DNA of 64,000 bases from Agelas oroides (taxonomy: Eukaryota; Porifera; Demospongiae; Agelasida; Agelasidae), in NCBI GenBank assembly GCA_949130485.1, contig OX422184.1:2398336-2462335 (forward strand), written 5' to 3'. The notes beneath the pieces are model-generated. The model was not told where the DNA came from. It made no database searches and was given only the letters and a program-made list of their open reading frames with translations. Position numbers and translations under genes: made by a program. This document shows positions 10,407 through 21,900 of the stretch, piece after piece (the stretch's first letter is position 1; every line of letters starts with the position of its first letter).

Positions 10407-10500
10407 AACCATGGTAACCACTCTTAACCATGGTAACCACTCTTAACTATGGTAACCACTCTTAACTATGGTAACCACTCTTAACTATGGTAACCAATTC
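10407..10500. repeat. 19-bp minisatellite, about five units
   Basis: The unit is CCATGGTAACCACTCTTAA, with C-to-T variants (CTATGG). Each unit contains ATGGTAAC, one half of an RFX X-box, and the first unit (GCAACCATGGTAAC) is closest to a whole one. No coding content. Confidence 0.85.
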
Positions 10501-10699
10501 AGGGTGGCTGTAAACCCATAACAAGTCACTTGGATGCCACGTGGTAACCATCACAATGCAACCAGTTTTGCAGTGGCACATATGCCACTACATGGCTGAA
10601 CTGGATGTATAGTAAGTTTTAGTAAGTACATAAGGTCTCTCTAAAAGTAGGAACCACAGGGAAAGGAAAAGGGAAACGAGGAAATGGTATGAAGAGATT

Positions 10700-10914
10700 T
10701 GAAGGGCTGAGAGCCAGAGTGGCCTAACCCACAAACATTGAGTTGGCCCCCCCTAACTTGGGAATACTCTTAAAATGTGCTTCAGGAGCTGCAGAAAAAT
10801 TTTGGCCTTATGTTCATAGGGTATGCATGCTTTTTATTGCATTTTTGTGCAATTCATGCAATTTCCAGTACTTGATATGTGGGTTAGGCCACTCTGGCTC
10901 TCATTTGTGACGTA
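10700..10914. mobile_element. MITE with GGCTGAGAG... inverted ends, copy 1
   Basis: The ends GAGAGCCAGAGTGGCCTAAC and GTTAGGCCACTCTGGCTCTC are perfect inverted repeats about 160 bp apart. The centre contains TTGAGTTGGCCCCCCCTAAC and TGCATTTTTGTGCAATTCATG, also found in the sister copy at 13214-13448. Confidence 0.85.
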
Positions 10915-11181
10915 AGGTTCAGCATGTTATGTGGGTAGACGAAGTAACATTTTGTCCCACATTTGCCATACTATAAACTTGCATAATCTGATGCCAAGTG
11001 TACCTCTGATATCACATGTGCATCCACTGGCAGAGTAATCTAGCTCAGTTTCAGATTTAGAATAGCACAGTGACTACACTACATTATCTGTTACTTTCAT
11101 TTGAACGTACCGCAAACTAGTTGCTTGTAGACGTGCTACTCAGGTAATATCCCAGATAGCTATAGTCCTTGAGACGTAACA

Positions 11182-11560
11182 GAGGGGCTGTAATGTCCTC
11201 CTGGTTGTACACTAACTGATACATACACATTATATTGTCTTCCTCTTCACTGCTACAAATGTCGTGAAGGAAGTGTTGTGATTGAAATAGCTAACCACCT
11301 CTATTGCTCCGATATGGCGAGACTTTGGGGTTTTTAGTGGAATTTGAGAATGCAACATGGTTGAAGGGAGCTGAGATGCAGCCAGCCGCTTGGGACATGT
11401 ACATAGTGATTGAGTTGTTAGAAAACTGCGACCTGACTCTGTACCTGGCACACCAGGTCAAAGCGGCACTGTAGGGTGGGAAGGAAAGGATTATGGTCCC
11501 GCAATCATGACAACGTCATTTTGTTTAAATGTTTAGAATTTTCTATGTATGCTGTTCTGG
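11182..11560 (+). pseudogene. Decayed duplicate of the Death-domain exon
   Basis: The segment aligns along its length with the Death exon and its flanks. The upstream intron tract (TGTAATGTCCTCCTGGTTG), the protein-coding core (ATTGCTCCGATATGGCGAGA), the C-terminal part (GTCAAAGCGGCACTGTAG) and the 3' flank are all recognisable. It has frame-disrupting small changes and lacks about 100 bases from the middle, the region encoding LIEANQRVNGPAACC in the parent. It is a non-functional tandem duplicate of host sequence. Confidence 0.85.
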
Positions 11561-11581
11561 TTTGACATTATTGTGATATAT

Positions 11582-12063
11582 CAGGGGCGGATCCGGGGGG
11601 GGGGGGGGGGGGGGGAGGGCATGCCCCTCCTTCGGGACTGAGCAAGCGCGAACCGCGGAGGTTTGCCGCGCGCTTAGTGCATGTAGCTACTCCGACGCAG
11701 TGCACATCTCTACATGAATCACTGCTTCATGTCCTGCAAACGTAAAGCGCTCAAAACTGCAGCTCCTAAGAGTGAATTCTGTGGCACTGCCTGAAATGCA
11801 AAGGCTGATTCCGAAGTGAGAAGCGACCATACGATGAATCGCCTGAGTTAGACTCCAGTGGCCATAAATTTTACGTGCTTATGGTGCATGATCTCTGACA
11901 GCCTCAGAAGCGCTCTCATAATATGGTCTAAATTTCAAATTTTCCTGGGGAAGCATGCCCCCAGACCCCCTAGAACGCTGTGTGCTATAAGCGCGCCACA
12001 CCAAACCCACTCTATATGTATAGTAGCTATACCCCCCTTCTTCAATCTCTGGATCCGCCCCTG
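11582..12063. mobile_element. hAT-like non-autonomous element (CAGGGGCGGATCC ends)
   Basis: Perfect 13-bp inverted ends CAGGGGCGGATCC and GGATCCGCCCCTG bound 482 bp that include a 20-bp G run. The inner AAGCATGCCCCCAGACCCCC block resembles one in the hAT-like element at 31827-32248. No clear 8-bp duplication is visible here, so family placement is by similarity of the ends. It separates the two Death-exon relics. Confidence 0.6.
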
Positions 12064-12089
12064 TAAATACTAATACATCACTGTACCAA

Positions 12090-12230
12090 GAGATTGGTTG
12101 GCACAATCGGTTAAAGCAGTACTGTAGGGTGGGCACTGGGCAGGGAGAGGATTATCGTCTTACAGTCAGTTTATGGTCGTACAATCATGACATTGTCTTC
12201 AGTAGGGAATGGCTTTTACATTAGGTTAGT
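12090..12230 (+). pseudogene. Third copy: 3' tail of the Death exon
   Basis: GGCACAATCGGTTAAAGCAG followed by TACTGTAGGGTGGGCA repeats the last 25 bases of the Death exon plus its 3' flank, and ACAATCATGACATTGTC matches the flank of the second copy. Only the tail remains. Together with 9828-10138 and 11182-11560 it documents two or more tandem duplications of the Death exon. Confidence 0.75.
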
Positions 12231-12681
12231 TTCCGGAAGTGCAATGTTGTTTCACCCCATGTGATCACATAGTTTTGGTATTAAAACAGGTTGCCCTGGC
12301 GATTCCACTGACGGCTAAGAAGAAACTGTGCCCAGCCAAGTCAAGGAGCAGCGAGGGTGCCACAGAAACGGGTTGCTTGGTATGCTTTGCTAACGTTGGT
12401 ATTAAAATGGGCTTACGCGATTGACTAGTACGCAAGATCTGGATCTGAAGTCCACTAGCTCATGAAAATTAGTTTTGTTCAGGCTATAGTCCATCTTGTT
12501 AAACATTGACATAATGCTGTAAAACCCATTAACCTGAACATAAATACGCATGGTGGACGCGGTTACTTGCTACTAGTTTTACTTTAAATCCAAGGGTTTT
12601 AACAGCTATCATCTGGAGTGTCCTGGGAATAAAGCTATCATGACAGTGAAAGCACCAGATATTTTTTTCTCATGCCTATAG

Positions 12682-12996
12682 GTTGGTGAAACATGAATCC
12701 TGAATACCGTACCATCCAGAGGAACACCTCAGATATCAATGATGCAATTGCAAACCAGTCGAATCCAAGCTTATTCGCAGACAAGTTGGTAGGCAATGGC
12801 TTCATTTCAAGGGCGGCAGCAGACAACATTGTCCCTGTACTGGGTTCCTCAGACTATAGCAAAGTCAGCAGGTTGATGTCGGCTGTGGATTCAAGGATCA
12901 AAACAAGTAACCCAACAACTTCTTTTGAAACATTCATCAAGATCTTGAGGGAACTTTCACTGGGCGAACTTGCAGACAAACTTGTCGAAGATTACA
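12682..12996 (+). CDS. Gene A exon 1: CARD-like domain
   Basis: The exon opens after TATAG at 12681; TGA at 12687 is in frame, so the ATG at 12693 is the first possible start and a non-coding exon lies upstream. The 101 residues (MNPEYRTIQRNTSDINDAI onward) look all-helical, with SLFADKLVGNGFIS, DNIVPVLGSSDYSKVSRLM, FETFIKILRELSLGELADKL. This is the helix spacing of a CARD in the death-fold superfamily, assigned by pattern. It ends at phase 1 before GTAAGT (12997). It corresponds to gene B exon 1, which shares IQxNTxDI at the N-terminus. Confidence 0.75.
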
Positions 12997-15900
12997 GTAA
13001 GTACTTTTTGCCATCTTCAAGTTACCTGGACTGGTGTGTAGTTTACCCTTTTTTCGCTTTGCCTGCATGTATTGCAGGACCAGAGAAAATAAAATTGAGA
13101 TCCAGCCAAGATTGAAACCCTGCAGTCTTCTGAATTCTTCATGGTCAGATTGTGGCTCTTACCAACTGAGCCACTGATGCTCTGGCTTTAAATCAGAGGG
13201 TAGATGGCATATATAATTGAAGGGCTGAGAAGCATAGTGGTCTAACCCACAAATGTTGAGTTAGCCCCCCCCTAACATGGGAATACTCTTAAAATGCATT
13301 TCAGAAGATGCTGAACATTTAGGAATTTGAAATTTCTGACCACATGTTCATATGGTATGTACGTTTTTTATTGCATATTTGCACAATTCATGCAATTTCC
13401 AGTACTTAATTTTGGGTTAGACCACTATGCTTCTCAGCCCTTCAATTAAAGATGACATTAGGTTCAATTCTCAGGCTGGATCCCTTTGTTGTATAGGCTT
13501 TCTCTGCATAATGAGTACTGAAGCATTGAATACTGAAGTATTCCTTGCTGCAACCCCAGTGAATTGGGTATCAGAAACCACTGCTAGTTGTTATCCCAAT
13601 ATGCTGTATGATCATGGTTTTATATTTTTGATGTGTCCTGTTTTGTCTACCAGGGCAGCGGAAAACTGGCTGCAGAGAACCTCTCTCCTCCCAGAGTGTT
13701 GGTGGACTGGCTCCTAGTAGCACCAGTTTCCAGCAGGATTTGAGTATGTCCTTGTTTTGTGTTCCTTCAGTCCTTGCCTTTACAAAAAACAGCCTTGTTT
13801 TGAATGAAATTCACTCAGTGGATACTGCCAGATTGCCTTAAGACCACAGCTATAAGCAATTTTGGCTCCAAGAACATTCCACAGCCAAGTCATGTTAAGG
13901 TGGCAGGGAACCCTGTGTTTTCAAGGTCAACAAACCTGGAATCCAAGCTGATAGACTTCTTTGTCTTGTTAAAATTGTAGCGAATAGTCAGTTTTGGGAG
14001 TCTTCATCCGTTCACTGTCCGTAAAATTGGGGATTTTCCCCATTTCCTGTCGGCATTGACATCCAATAATCAGTATAATTAAGTTAGTTAAGATGTGGCC
14101 TGGCGGAACCCCTCATGTGGTGGTCATAACTTTGAAGATCAATTTAAGGTGGCAGGGAACCCTGTGTTTTCAAGGTCAACAAACCTGGAATCCAAGCTGA
14201 TAGAATTCTTTGTCTTTGTAAACTTTTAGCACACAGTCCGTTTTGGGAGTCTTCATCCGTTCACTGTCCGTAAAATTCCCCATTTCCTGTCGGCATTGAC
14301 ATCCAATAATCAGTTTATAATTAAGTTAGTTAAGATGTGGCCTGGCGGAACCCCTCATGTGGTGGTCGGAACTTTGAAGACAAGCTTAGATCGACTTAAA
14401 AAAAAAAGAAGGAGTTTAGTAGAGTGCTATAGTGTCAGTAGCTGTGAGTAGTGCGAAGTGCCTGCTTGTGAAAGCAAGCTTGTGTCTAGAAGCAGCAGAA
14501 AGGCCACAGTGGCCAAGACTGTACTCATCGGGCAGGTCCAGGTCTTGCGATCGTATGCCAAGCCTAGTAGGTGATCGTGGCCCGGTGTTTCGAGTGCTGG
14601 GCTGGGCTTTAACTAGAATGCGCAATATATCGTTGGTACTACGTTGCCGTTTACAAGAAAGCTGCAGAGGGGTATGTGGGACTAAGATAAAGCGCTTTAC
14701 GTTGGTGGGCGGAGGTTGGCAACGATCGATCGATTGCTGACTGTATCTCTGGTTGCAGAAAAGCTATAAACATTGGACAGAAATTCGCAGAAAAGAACCT
14801 CTAGGCCTAAAATATACAGAGCTAATCCGTTCCCTCACAACTGCACGCTACCAGAAAATTACATTAGCACCCCATGAAAATAAGCACCCCTCGAAAATAA
14901 GCACCCATTCTGGCTGCTAATTTCGAAAATAGGCACCAGTGCTTAATATCCCGATTTTACGGTAGGTCATGAATCCATACCACTCAAATCTCTCTCTTTT
15001 GATAGTTCTCACAGATGATGACCTTCCGGTTTTACAAGAAAAGCTTGATGAAGTGGCCTACCAGTGGCATCGAATAGGAATACAGCTGGGCTTTAAACCT
15101 GGCTTTTTGAAGGGAATTCAAGGTGATGCACAGAATGGCCTTCAAGAGTTACTTACAGCATGGCTACAGCGAGAAACACCTCCATCAACCCTCCAATCAC
15201 TAGTTGATGTAATTGGAGGCCATGTTATCAAGAATCAAGTCCTGGCAAGCAAATTAAAAAAGGAATGTGGCGACTTCCCAAGCATCAGTGGTAAGTGTTG
15301 TTGCAATTATTCTAGCAATGTGTACCATTGGTGTGTAACTTAAACACTTTATAAAAGGAAAAAGAATGAAGCCTTTTCTTTTCTTTTGGAAAACATTTGT
15401 CAAATACCCCATCACTCAACTTTCCTTGCATTTGCAACATTGAATGGTGCAAGATAAAAGAACCCTGCTATATCCAACCTCTGAAATCGGACACCTTGTT
15501 TTTCCAATATATCTCTGGTAGGCATGGCAATGTGTACTTGTGCTGTTGAGCACTACAAAGGCGTGTTTCAGAACTCTCCCTTGCTGTAGGCTACCAAGAA
15601 AGGCTAGCCAGAGGCTATAGTACTATGCACACCAATGCTATTATAATGTCCAGTTGTTGAAGAAATCAGCATGCAGTGGCGGACAATCTTATGTGAGAGG
15701 CATGCGAGCGTCCACATTATTGAGTAAATTTTTGTACAGTCCAGGTACTAGAGGGACCGAAAACCTGTCTTCTGTATGGAATAGTGGGATGTCTGCATTC
15801 TAGGGGTTATAAAGTACGGCTGTTAATGGGAATACAATCTGCAAAACGTCTGTTAGCCTCCAAAATACAGACTCCTCTGCATTCCAGACATGCAGCAGTG

Positions 15901-18900
15901 GTCCCTACAGTGTCCAGGAGGAGTTCCACTGTATTGCTAGTACATGTAGTCTATAATTCTTCGTCTTCCTGATAGCCTTGTTTCCAGTAGCCTTCTTCCC
16001 AGGCTTCTGTAACATTTATCGCTAGCATTCTGCACGAATTTTGTACAGCAAGTGACAAACGTTGCATGTGATAGCCTAAGTATGAAATTAGGTGGCCCCT
16101 GTGGAAGGTAGAAATAGTAGAGTAAGTTAGCAATCATCGGACGACAGGTATAATCGGACACTCAAATGCGGAGAGAAAACTGTGTTAACACTTGGCGATA
16201 CCACAAGACTGTAGCGGAGGTACGCGGTACCTGGTGTACCAAAAATGATGCCCGTACTTATTTCCTTTTGACGCTAGAAGTGATAATATGACCATCCGAA
16301 AAAATCAATCCTCCGATAAGTGTATCTATTTTCAGACATTGTTGTCTATGCCTTCTCTGAAGCTGCTTTCAGAGAGATTTTAGCATCGATACGATGCCCC
16401 AAGATCCTTCCAATTTGCAGTCAGTTTTCGTCGCGGTGGCTGCTTTGAGCACTCAGGGGCGCGGCTGAACATGGACCAGGGTCATCCGATCAATAATTGG
16501 ATGGTGAAATTTGTCCTTTCTTTTTGTGTTGTCTCCAAACAAGTTGAATTCTTCACAATATTAGTGTCGGTAGGATCTACAGGCCCTTGGCTACATGCTG
16601 GTACTTGTCCGGTGTTTGTGCATTGAGAAGTTCTCGAGATATTGCACGATATCGTTTGAACTCACGTATTTTATACTGCACATAAATCAAGTAGCGTATT
16701 TAATGGAAAGAAACATGGAATGCAGATATATATCCGATAATTGCATGCATGCTAACTTGCTACTTTTCCAAATGTCACATGACTTGTAGCAAGTCTGGCT
16801 CGCAATTGCTGTCCTTGAGATACTTACTATGTATAAGCCTGTATGTTGTTTTGATGTAAATACAGTTATGTCCATACCAATACCAGAAGTATGTCATTCA
16901 CTATCATTGTGTATGCAAAGACCAGGGACAACATCAGAAAACTCCAAATTGCACTATCAATGGGTTAACAACCACTGAGCTGGTCATACCACATACAATA
17001 TGCTTGTTACGGTTTGTTGAACCAGTGGGTGTGTAGTTGAGACTATAATTCAATATTCAAGAATCCCCCCTCCCACTTTAGACTCAAAGTAGCGTACAGA
17101 AAGGTGGGTGTATTAGTATGAGCTTACGGTATATCACAAAGATAAATCCCCAATTCAGAGCCTCACACATATACACTCTGCTAAACAAGTTTCCTGCAAC
17201 AAATAGACGACTGGACTCTCTGTACCATAGGGATATTTTGGGTGTAATTAATAGAGCAGTGATAGTAATAAAAACTTTCTTGCTACTTGCAGGTAAAACC
17301 ACCACTCAAACACCAATCAACAACCAGCAACAACACAAAGGTAACCCTCAGGGCACTAATGGAGTTGCATACCGGGGTATAGCCATATATGTGCTGCTGG
17401 ACCAGGTTATACGTACATCCTTCCAGTTTCCTGTTTGACTTAGATAGGTCTCTCTCAGAGCTTCAAGGAGGAATCTGGGGCTTGATAGACTGTGTTTAGG
17501 TGCACAGACAGTTTTTAATACCATTAGAAAACACTTGGCGGTTCTATAACACAATGGCATAGCCCACTGGTACAGAAGATGCCTGAGGTTATGAAAATGT
17601 CTGCAAACACAGAAGATCTGGGAGCCGACAAAACTTCTCTCATGCCCCAGCTCTCAATATTTCAGCCCTAGTATATTTGCTATGGTATAGGTTGCCTACC
17701 ATAGTGCCTTTTTTGTGGTTTGCCAATTTTTGTGGATAACCTATGCACTCGTGAAATTTATGACATGCATGTCTTTAAGTGGTTTGTTTGCTACTTGAAT
17801 TCCATTGACAATGCTGTGATCCACAGGGACCTTGATCACCTGTCACAAGAAATCCCTTGTGTTGTGATTGATTGAGTATTTAAGAGAATTGCAGTATATA
17901 AAAATATGCAAATGAAAAGGAAGGCCAGTACCGCTTAACAAATGTGGAAAAGGTGCAAGTAGCCAAATACAGAAGCACAGCTCCCATTCTTGCAGTGGTA
18001 TTTCTTCTCCAACATCCATATGTCTTTATAGATGTGGACTACCACACTTGACTCAATACTGAAGTGTTGGCCAAACTGTATTACACCTTCTGTTCAATCA
18101 AATCATGTGTCAGCACCAATCATGAAAATGAATTACAACACCCTTATTGAGATTTCCACCCACAAAGTTTTATTAACCCTCGGCGCGCATGCGCGACGAG
18201 GGTTACAGTAGTTGTCCTGTGTGTCTGTGTGTCTGTGTGTCCGTTTTCTGTATTCTGCCTTCTCGTGCTTTTAGGCGTCCAACGAGAGGTATCAGCGGCT
18301 ACAGCGCGGAAAATGCAGTAAAACTAAAAAGCCGTTTGCTCTAAAACTGCTTAGTTCAAAAGTTAGAAGCGTTATAAACTTACGTATACCGTGACTAAGT
18401 CAGCCATTTTCTTCACGTGCAATGTTTCTGTGTACCTCTCCGTAACACGTACATAACGGTAATGTGTGATCACGTAACTTGGAGCACGCAGTATTGCGTC
18501 GAACTTAGACATGTTAGACGCTTGTGACTGTCTTTTACGAGAGGTTCAGAAAGGTATACCCACAGTGTAATACCGTAGTGCATGCAACGGAGTGCAATAG
18601 GTCTATGCGTCTGAGAAAGGTATGCCCACAGTGTAATACCGTGGTGCACGTGAAGAGGTCAGTTTGTGACTGTGGCCATGCCTTCGCATCGAAGGAAAGG
18701 AAAGCACGGTGTACTGCTGTTGGGGAGCCTGAGAACACAATGAAACGTAGAAAAGCCTTACTGTCTGAGGAAGAGTTATTAGTGAGGAAAGAGAGAGACA
18801 AAGTCCGCGAAGTGAGTAAGAGAGCTTCTGAAACATGTGAGCAGACTTGATTGCACAGGCAAGAACAGAACCGAACACATATGGCAAGCATAAACACTTA

Positions 18901-21900
18901 TCATCTAGCTTGCGCTGAGGGTTCTGCACTTCAGTGCTGTTCATTATCAAGTTGATATATACTCTCTATAGTATTCTCTCTTGTGGGTAGCACAAGAGAG
19001 AATACTTGCCTTCAGGTCATGAAAATACATCTGCCCTACCCGTGCAATATCCAGCCATATTCCACTCTCACTTGTACAGTAATATACATTACAGTAATCT
19101 TGAACTCCCCCATCCAGGTAAACGAAAGGCTAGTGAGGATGATGTTCCAGACATCAAAGAAGCAAGCCTGGAAGAAGGTAAAGGAGTGTCATTGTATATA
19201 CATTTGTAAGTGCACTGCATTGTTGTGTCCTTGTGCCAATACTTACCAACAGACTCCAGTACACAATATGTATACAATGTATTTATCATGACTTAGTAAA
19301 CAGCAATGACCGGCTGACTTGCATAATGACATCATGTACAAGGGCTGGGGTATAACTTAGACGGTGTGCCATAGAGAATTAATGTATGGGGATTTTCTAC
19401 TCCTCATGATAAACACTGTTGTAACTTGTGATCAATAGTAGCTGTTCTTTTTGCATGCCATTGACCACAGCAGAATCTTGTATCGCCTGAATATTTTCTA
19501 GGCACTTCAGGCATCTTGCAATATTTCGGCTAGCATACAAAGCTATGCACAGCACATGAGAGCCTGACCTATAATTGGTACAACTGCCCCTGCAGTTATC
19601 CCCAGTTAGAGTCAGCATCTGGGATAGCTTAAATGGATCCTGTAGGTGTAGAACCCGCTGCCCTGCCCACATGCACTCCTCCAAAATTTAGCCACGGTGC
19701 CATGCCATGATTATTTCAGAAGGTTGAATAATAAGACTAAAGTGGTAGTACAGAATAACAGTTTAACTCTGATCATGCAAATTTAGTTGCGCTCCTTGGA
19801 TAGAAGCAACTCTTCCAGGATTGTCTCTTTTAGTCTCTTGATTCTGCACAATTCATGGTTGGACATCTAAGATAAACATCAATTTCTGTGAAGCTATGTG
19901 GAAGGGGAGAGGCAAAATGTGTAAAGTGAAGAACACCACTCTAAGTGGTGTGTTTTACCCATGCATGTATTCTTTGTCCCAAAAAACAACAGACACTATA
20001 GCTACCAGAAAGTCATCAAGATCTTTCGACCCTTTTGCCTCTTGATATCAATCATGTGAAAATCTCCCAGGCCTTCTCCATACTGTAAATGATCAAAAAG
20101 TGGACTGTGAGGTCTGGGAACAATGCTACATGTGTTAACATGCTGCAAACTCTTTAGCTAAACACTGTCTCTGTAGCCTTGTTCCCAGCTTTCCATTGCT
20201 TACTGTACAGTGCAATGGAAAGCTGGGCGGCAGCCTGTGAGAGAGGCTACGCAGTCTCTGGCTACTCTCCAAGATAACTACAAAGTACAAGAGTATCCCA
20301 GCAGTTAATCATGCAGATTTAGCTATAAAAATCTGGCTTATTCATGCCCTCCCACCTGTCTTGCTTCACAAAGCATGAATATTACGCACAATATAGACAA
20401 AGAGGTGGCTTACAAATAGTACAAAGAGAGAAGTTTTAGCCATCTTCTTCCAGAAATAACATTGTGGGAGACATCATCAGATGAACCATCTGCGGCTTCC
20501 AGTCAATTGATGCCACACGCTAAGCAAGCTGCATGCCAGCACATCCATCGGACTCATGTGAATATGCCACCTCTTCAGGCTAGTGCATGGAGACAATCGA
20601 TCTTTCTGCGTAGCAATGTGATGGATCTTTCCAATACATTCTCTGTGGCCAGCTGCCGAAGTTTTATCCCAGCCCTCATATGTGATGTCATTGTGTAAGT
20701 CCGCCATTGTGTGCATGTAAACTGTAGTGCATATGAGTGATGTTTCCAGTAAGCAGTAACTTGGTAAACTATAATTGTATGTATGTGTAAACTATTTTAT
20801 TTACAAACAGATGTTGTCCCATAACACTCAGCCTTCATAGTCACAGTACATGCGTATTTACTGTGTATGTTACGTATGTATTGATCATGTAAGCTCAAAA
20901 CAATGTGGTGCTATGCCCAGCACCATTGTAAAATTTTACCACCCCTTGCTACGGAGGGTTATATAATTATTGTATATGTTGCTTGGATGGTTGCTAAGAT
21001 TACTTGTATACAATTAATACAAATCCATAATTTCCCGCCAGTGCAGTATCTCACAAATTATTGCACTGTGTGTTGTTTATAGCCATTATGTTTTATGGAT
21101 GTATATAAGTGTGGGCATCCTTCAAACGCTCTCCAAGCATATTCAATTTGCCAGGGCTGAATGACTCTCTAGCTGTACAACCACCTAGCAATACACAATA
21201 AATTGTTTAGATCACACCCATTTGGAATTATGCACCTTCGTGCCTCATGCTTATAAAGCAGTTACATCCCTCATGTTAAAACTATTGATCATCAAACACA
21301 TGCATGTTTTGACTGATTGCTAACTATGTATGTATACTGACTACTTGTTCTTTTGGCCACATGAATGAGCATTTCAAAGCATCTAATTTGTGGGGGCTCA
21401 CATCCCCAGACCCCCCTAGCTGTTGCATCACATCATATAGTATTTCATGAAATGGTCTCTCGATTGATTACTTTAGTTCGAGCACCGAGGGTTGTGGAGG
21501 ATTTTTCCGGAAAGAAGGTTAGCAAACATACAAGGTAGTTTACACTGTACATTATGTTTTTACAACTTCCTGTGGTATATGAAACAGAATCTGAAACTTC
21601 CTGCCAGTATATGGAAAATAATACCCACCCGTTACTGGGGTTACTGGGTGTCTCTAATCGCTGGACTGGAATATCGAACGGAACGATGGAATGGAAAACG
21701 GAATGGAAAAGTGAATGTACACAATTGCAGCTAATTCGTGTAACTGGCGCTGCTCAATCTAGGTTGAACTACCTAGTGTATCTCTAGGGCTGTTATCTCA
21801 CCACAGAAGCTTTATGAGCAAGTACAGCATTGTCGACTGTCATGTTTCTATATCTAAGCATCGTACCATTGTTGGCTCGTCATCAGATGCTTCGGTCAGA

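Noticed and set aside
13090-13195. tRNA gene
   Set aside because: The A box is good but the B box is decayed and no acceptor stem pairs; treated as a SINE head.
14416-14740. Overlapping frames of 69 and 102 codons
   Set aside because: They recur at 35656-35974 within a dispersed repeat; no selection evident.
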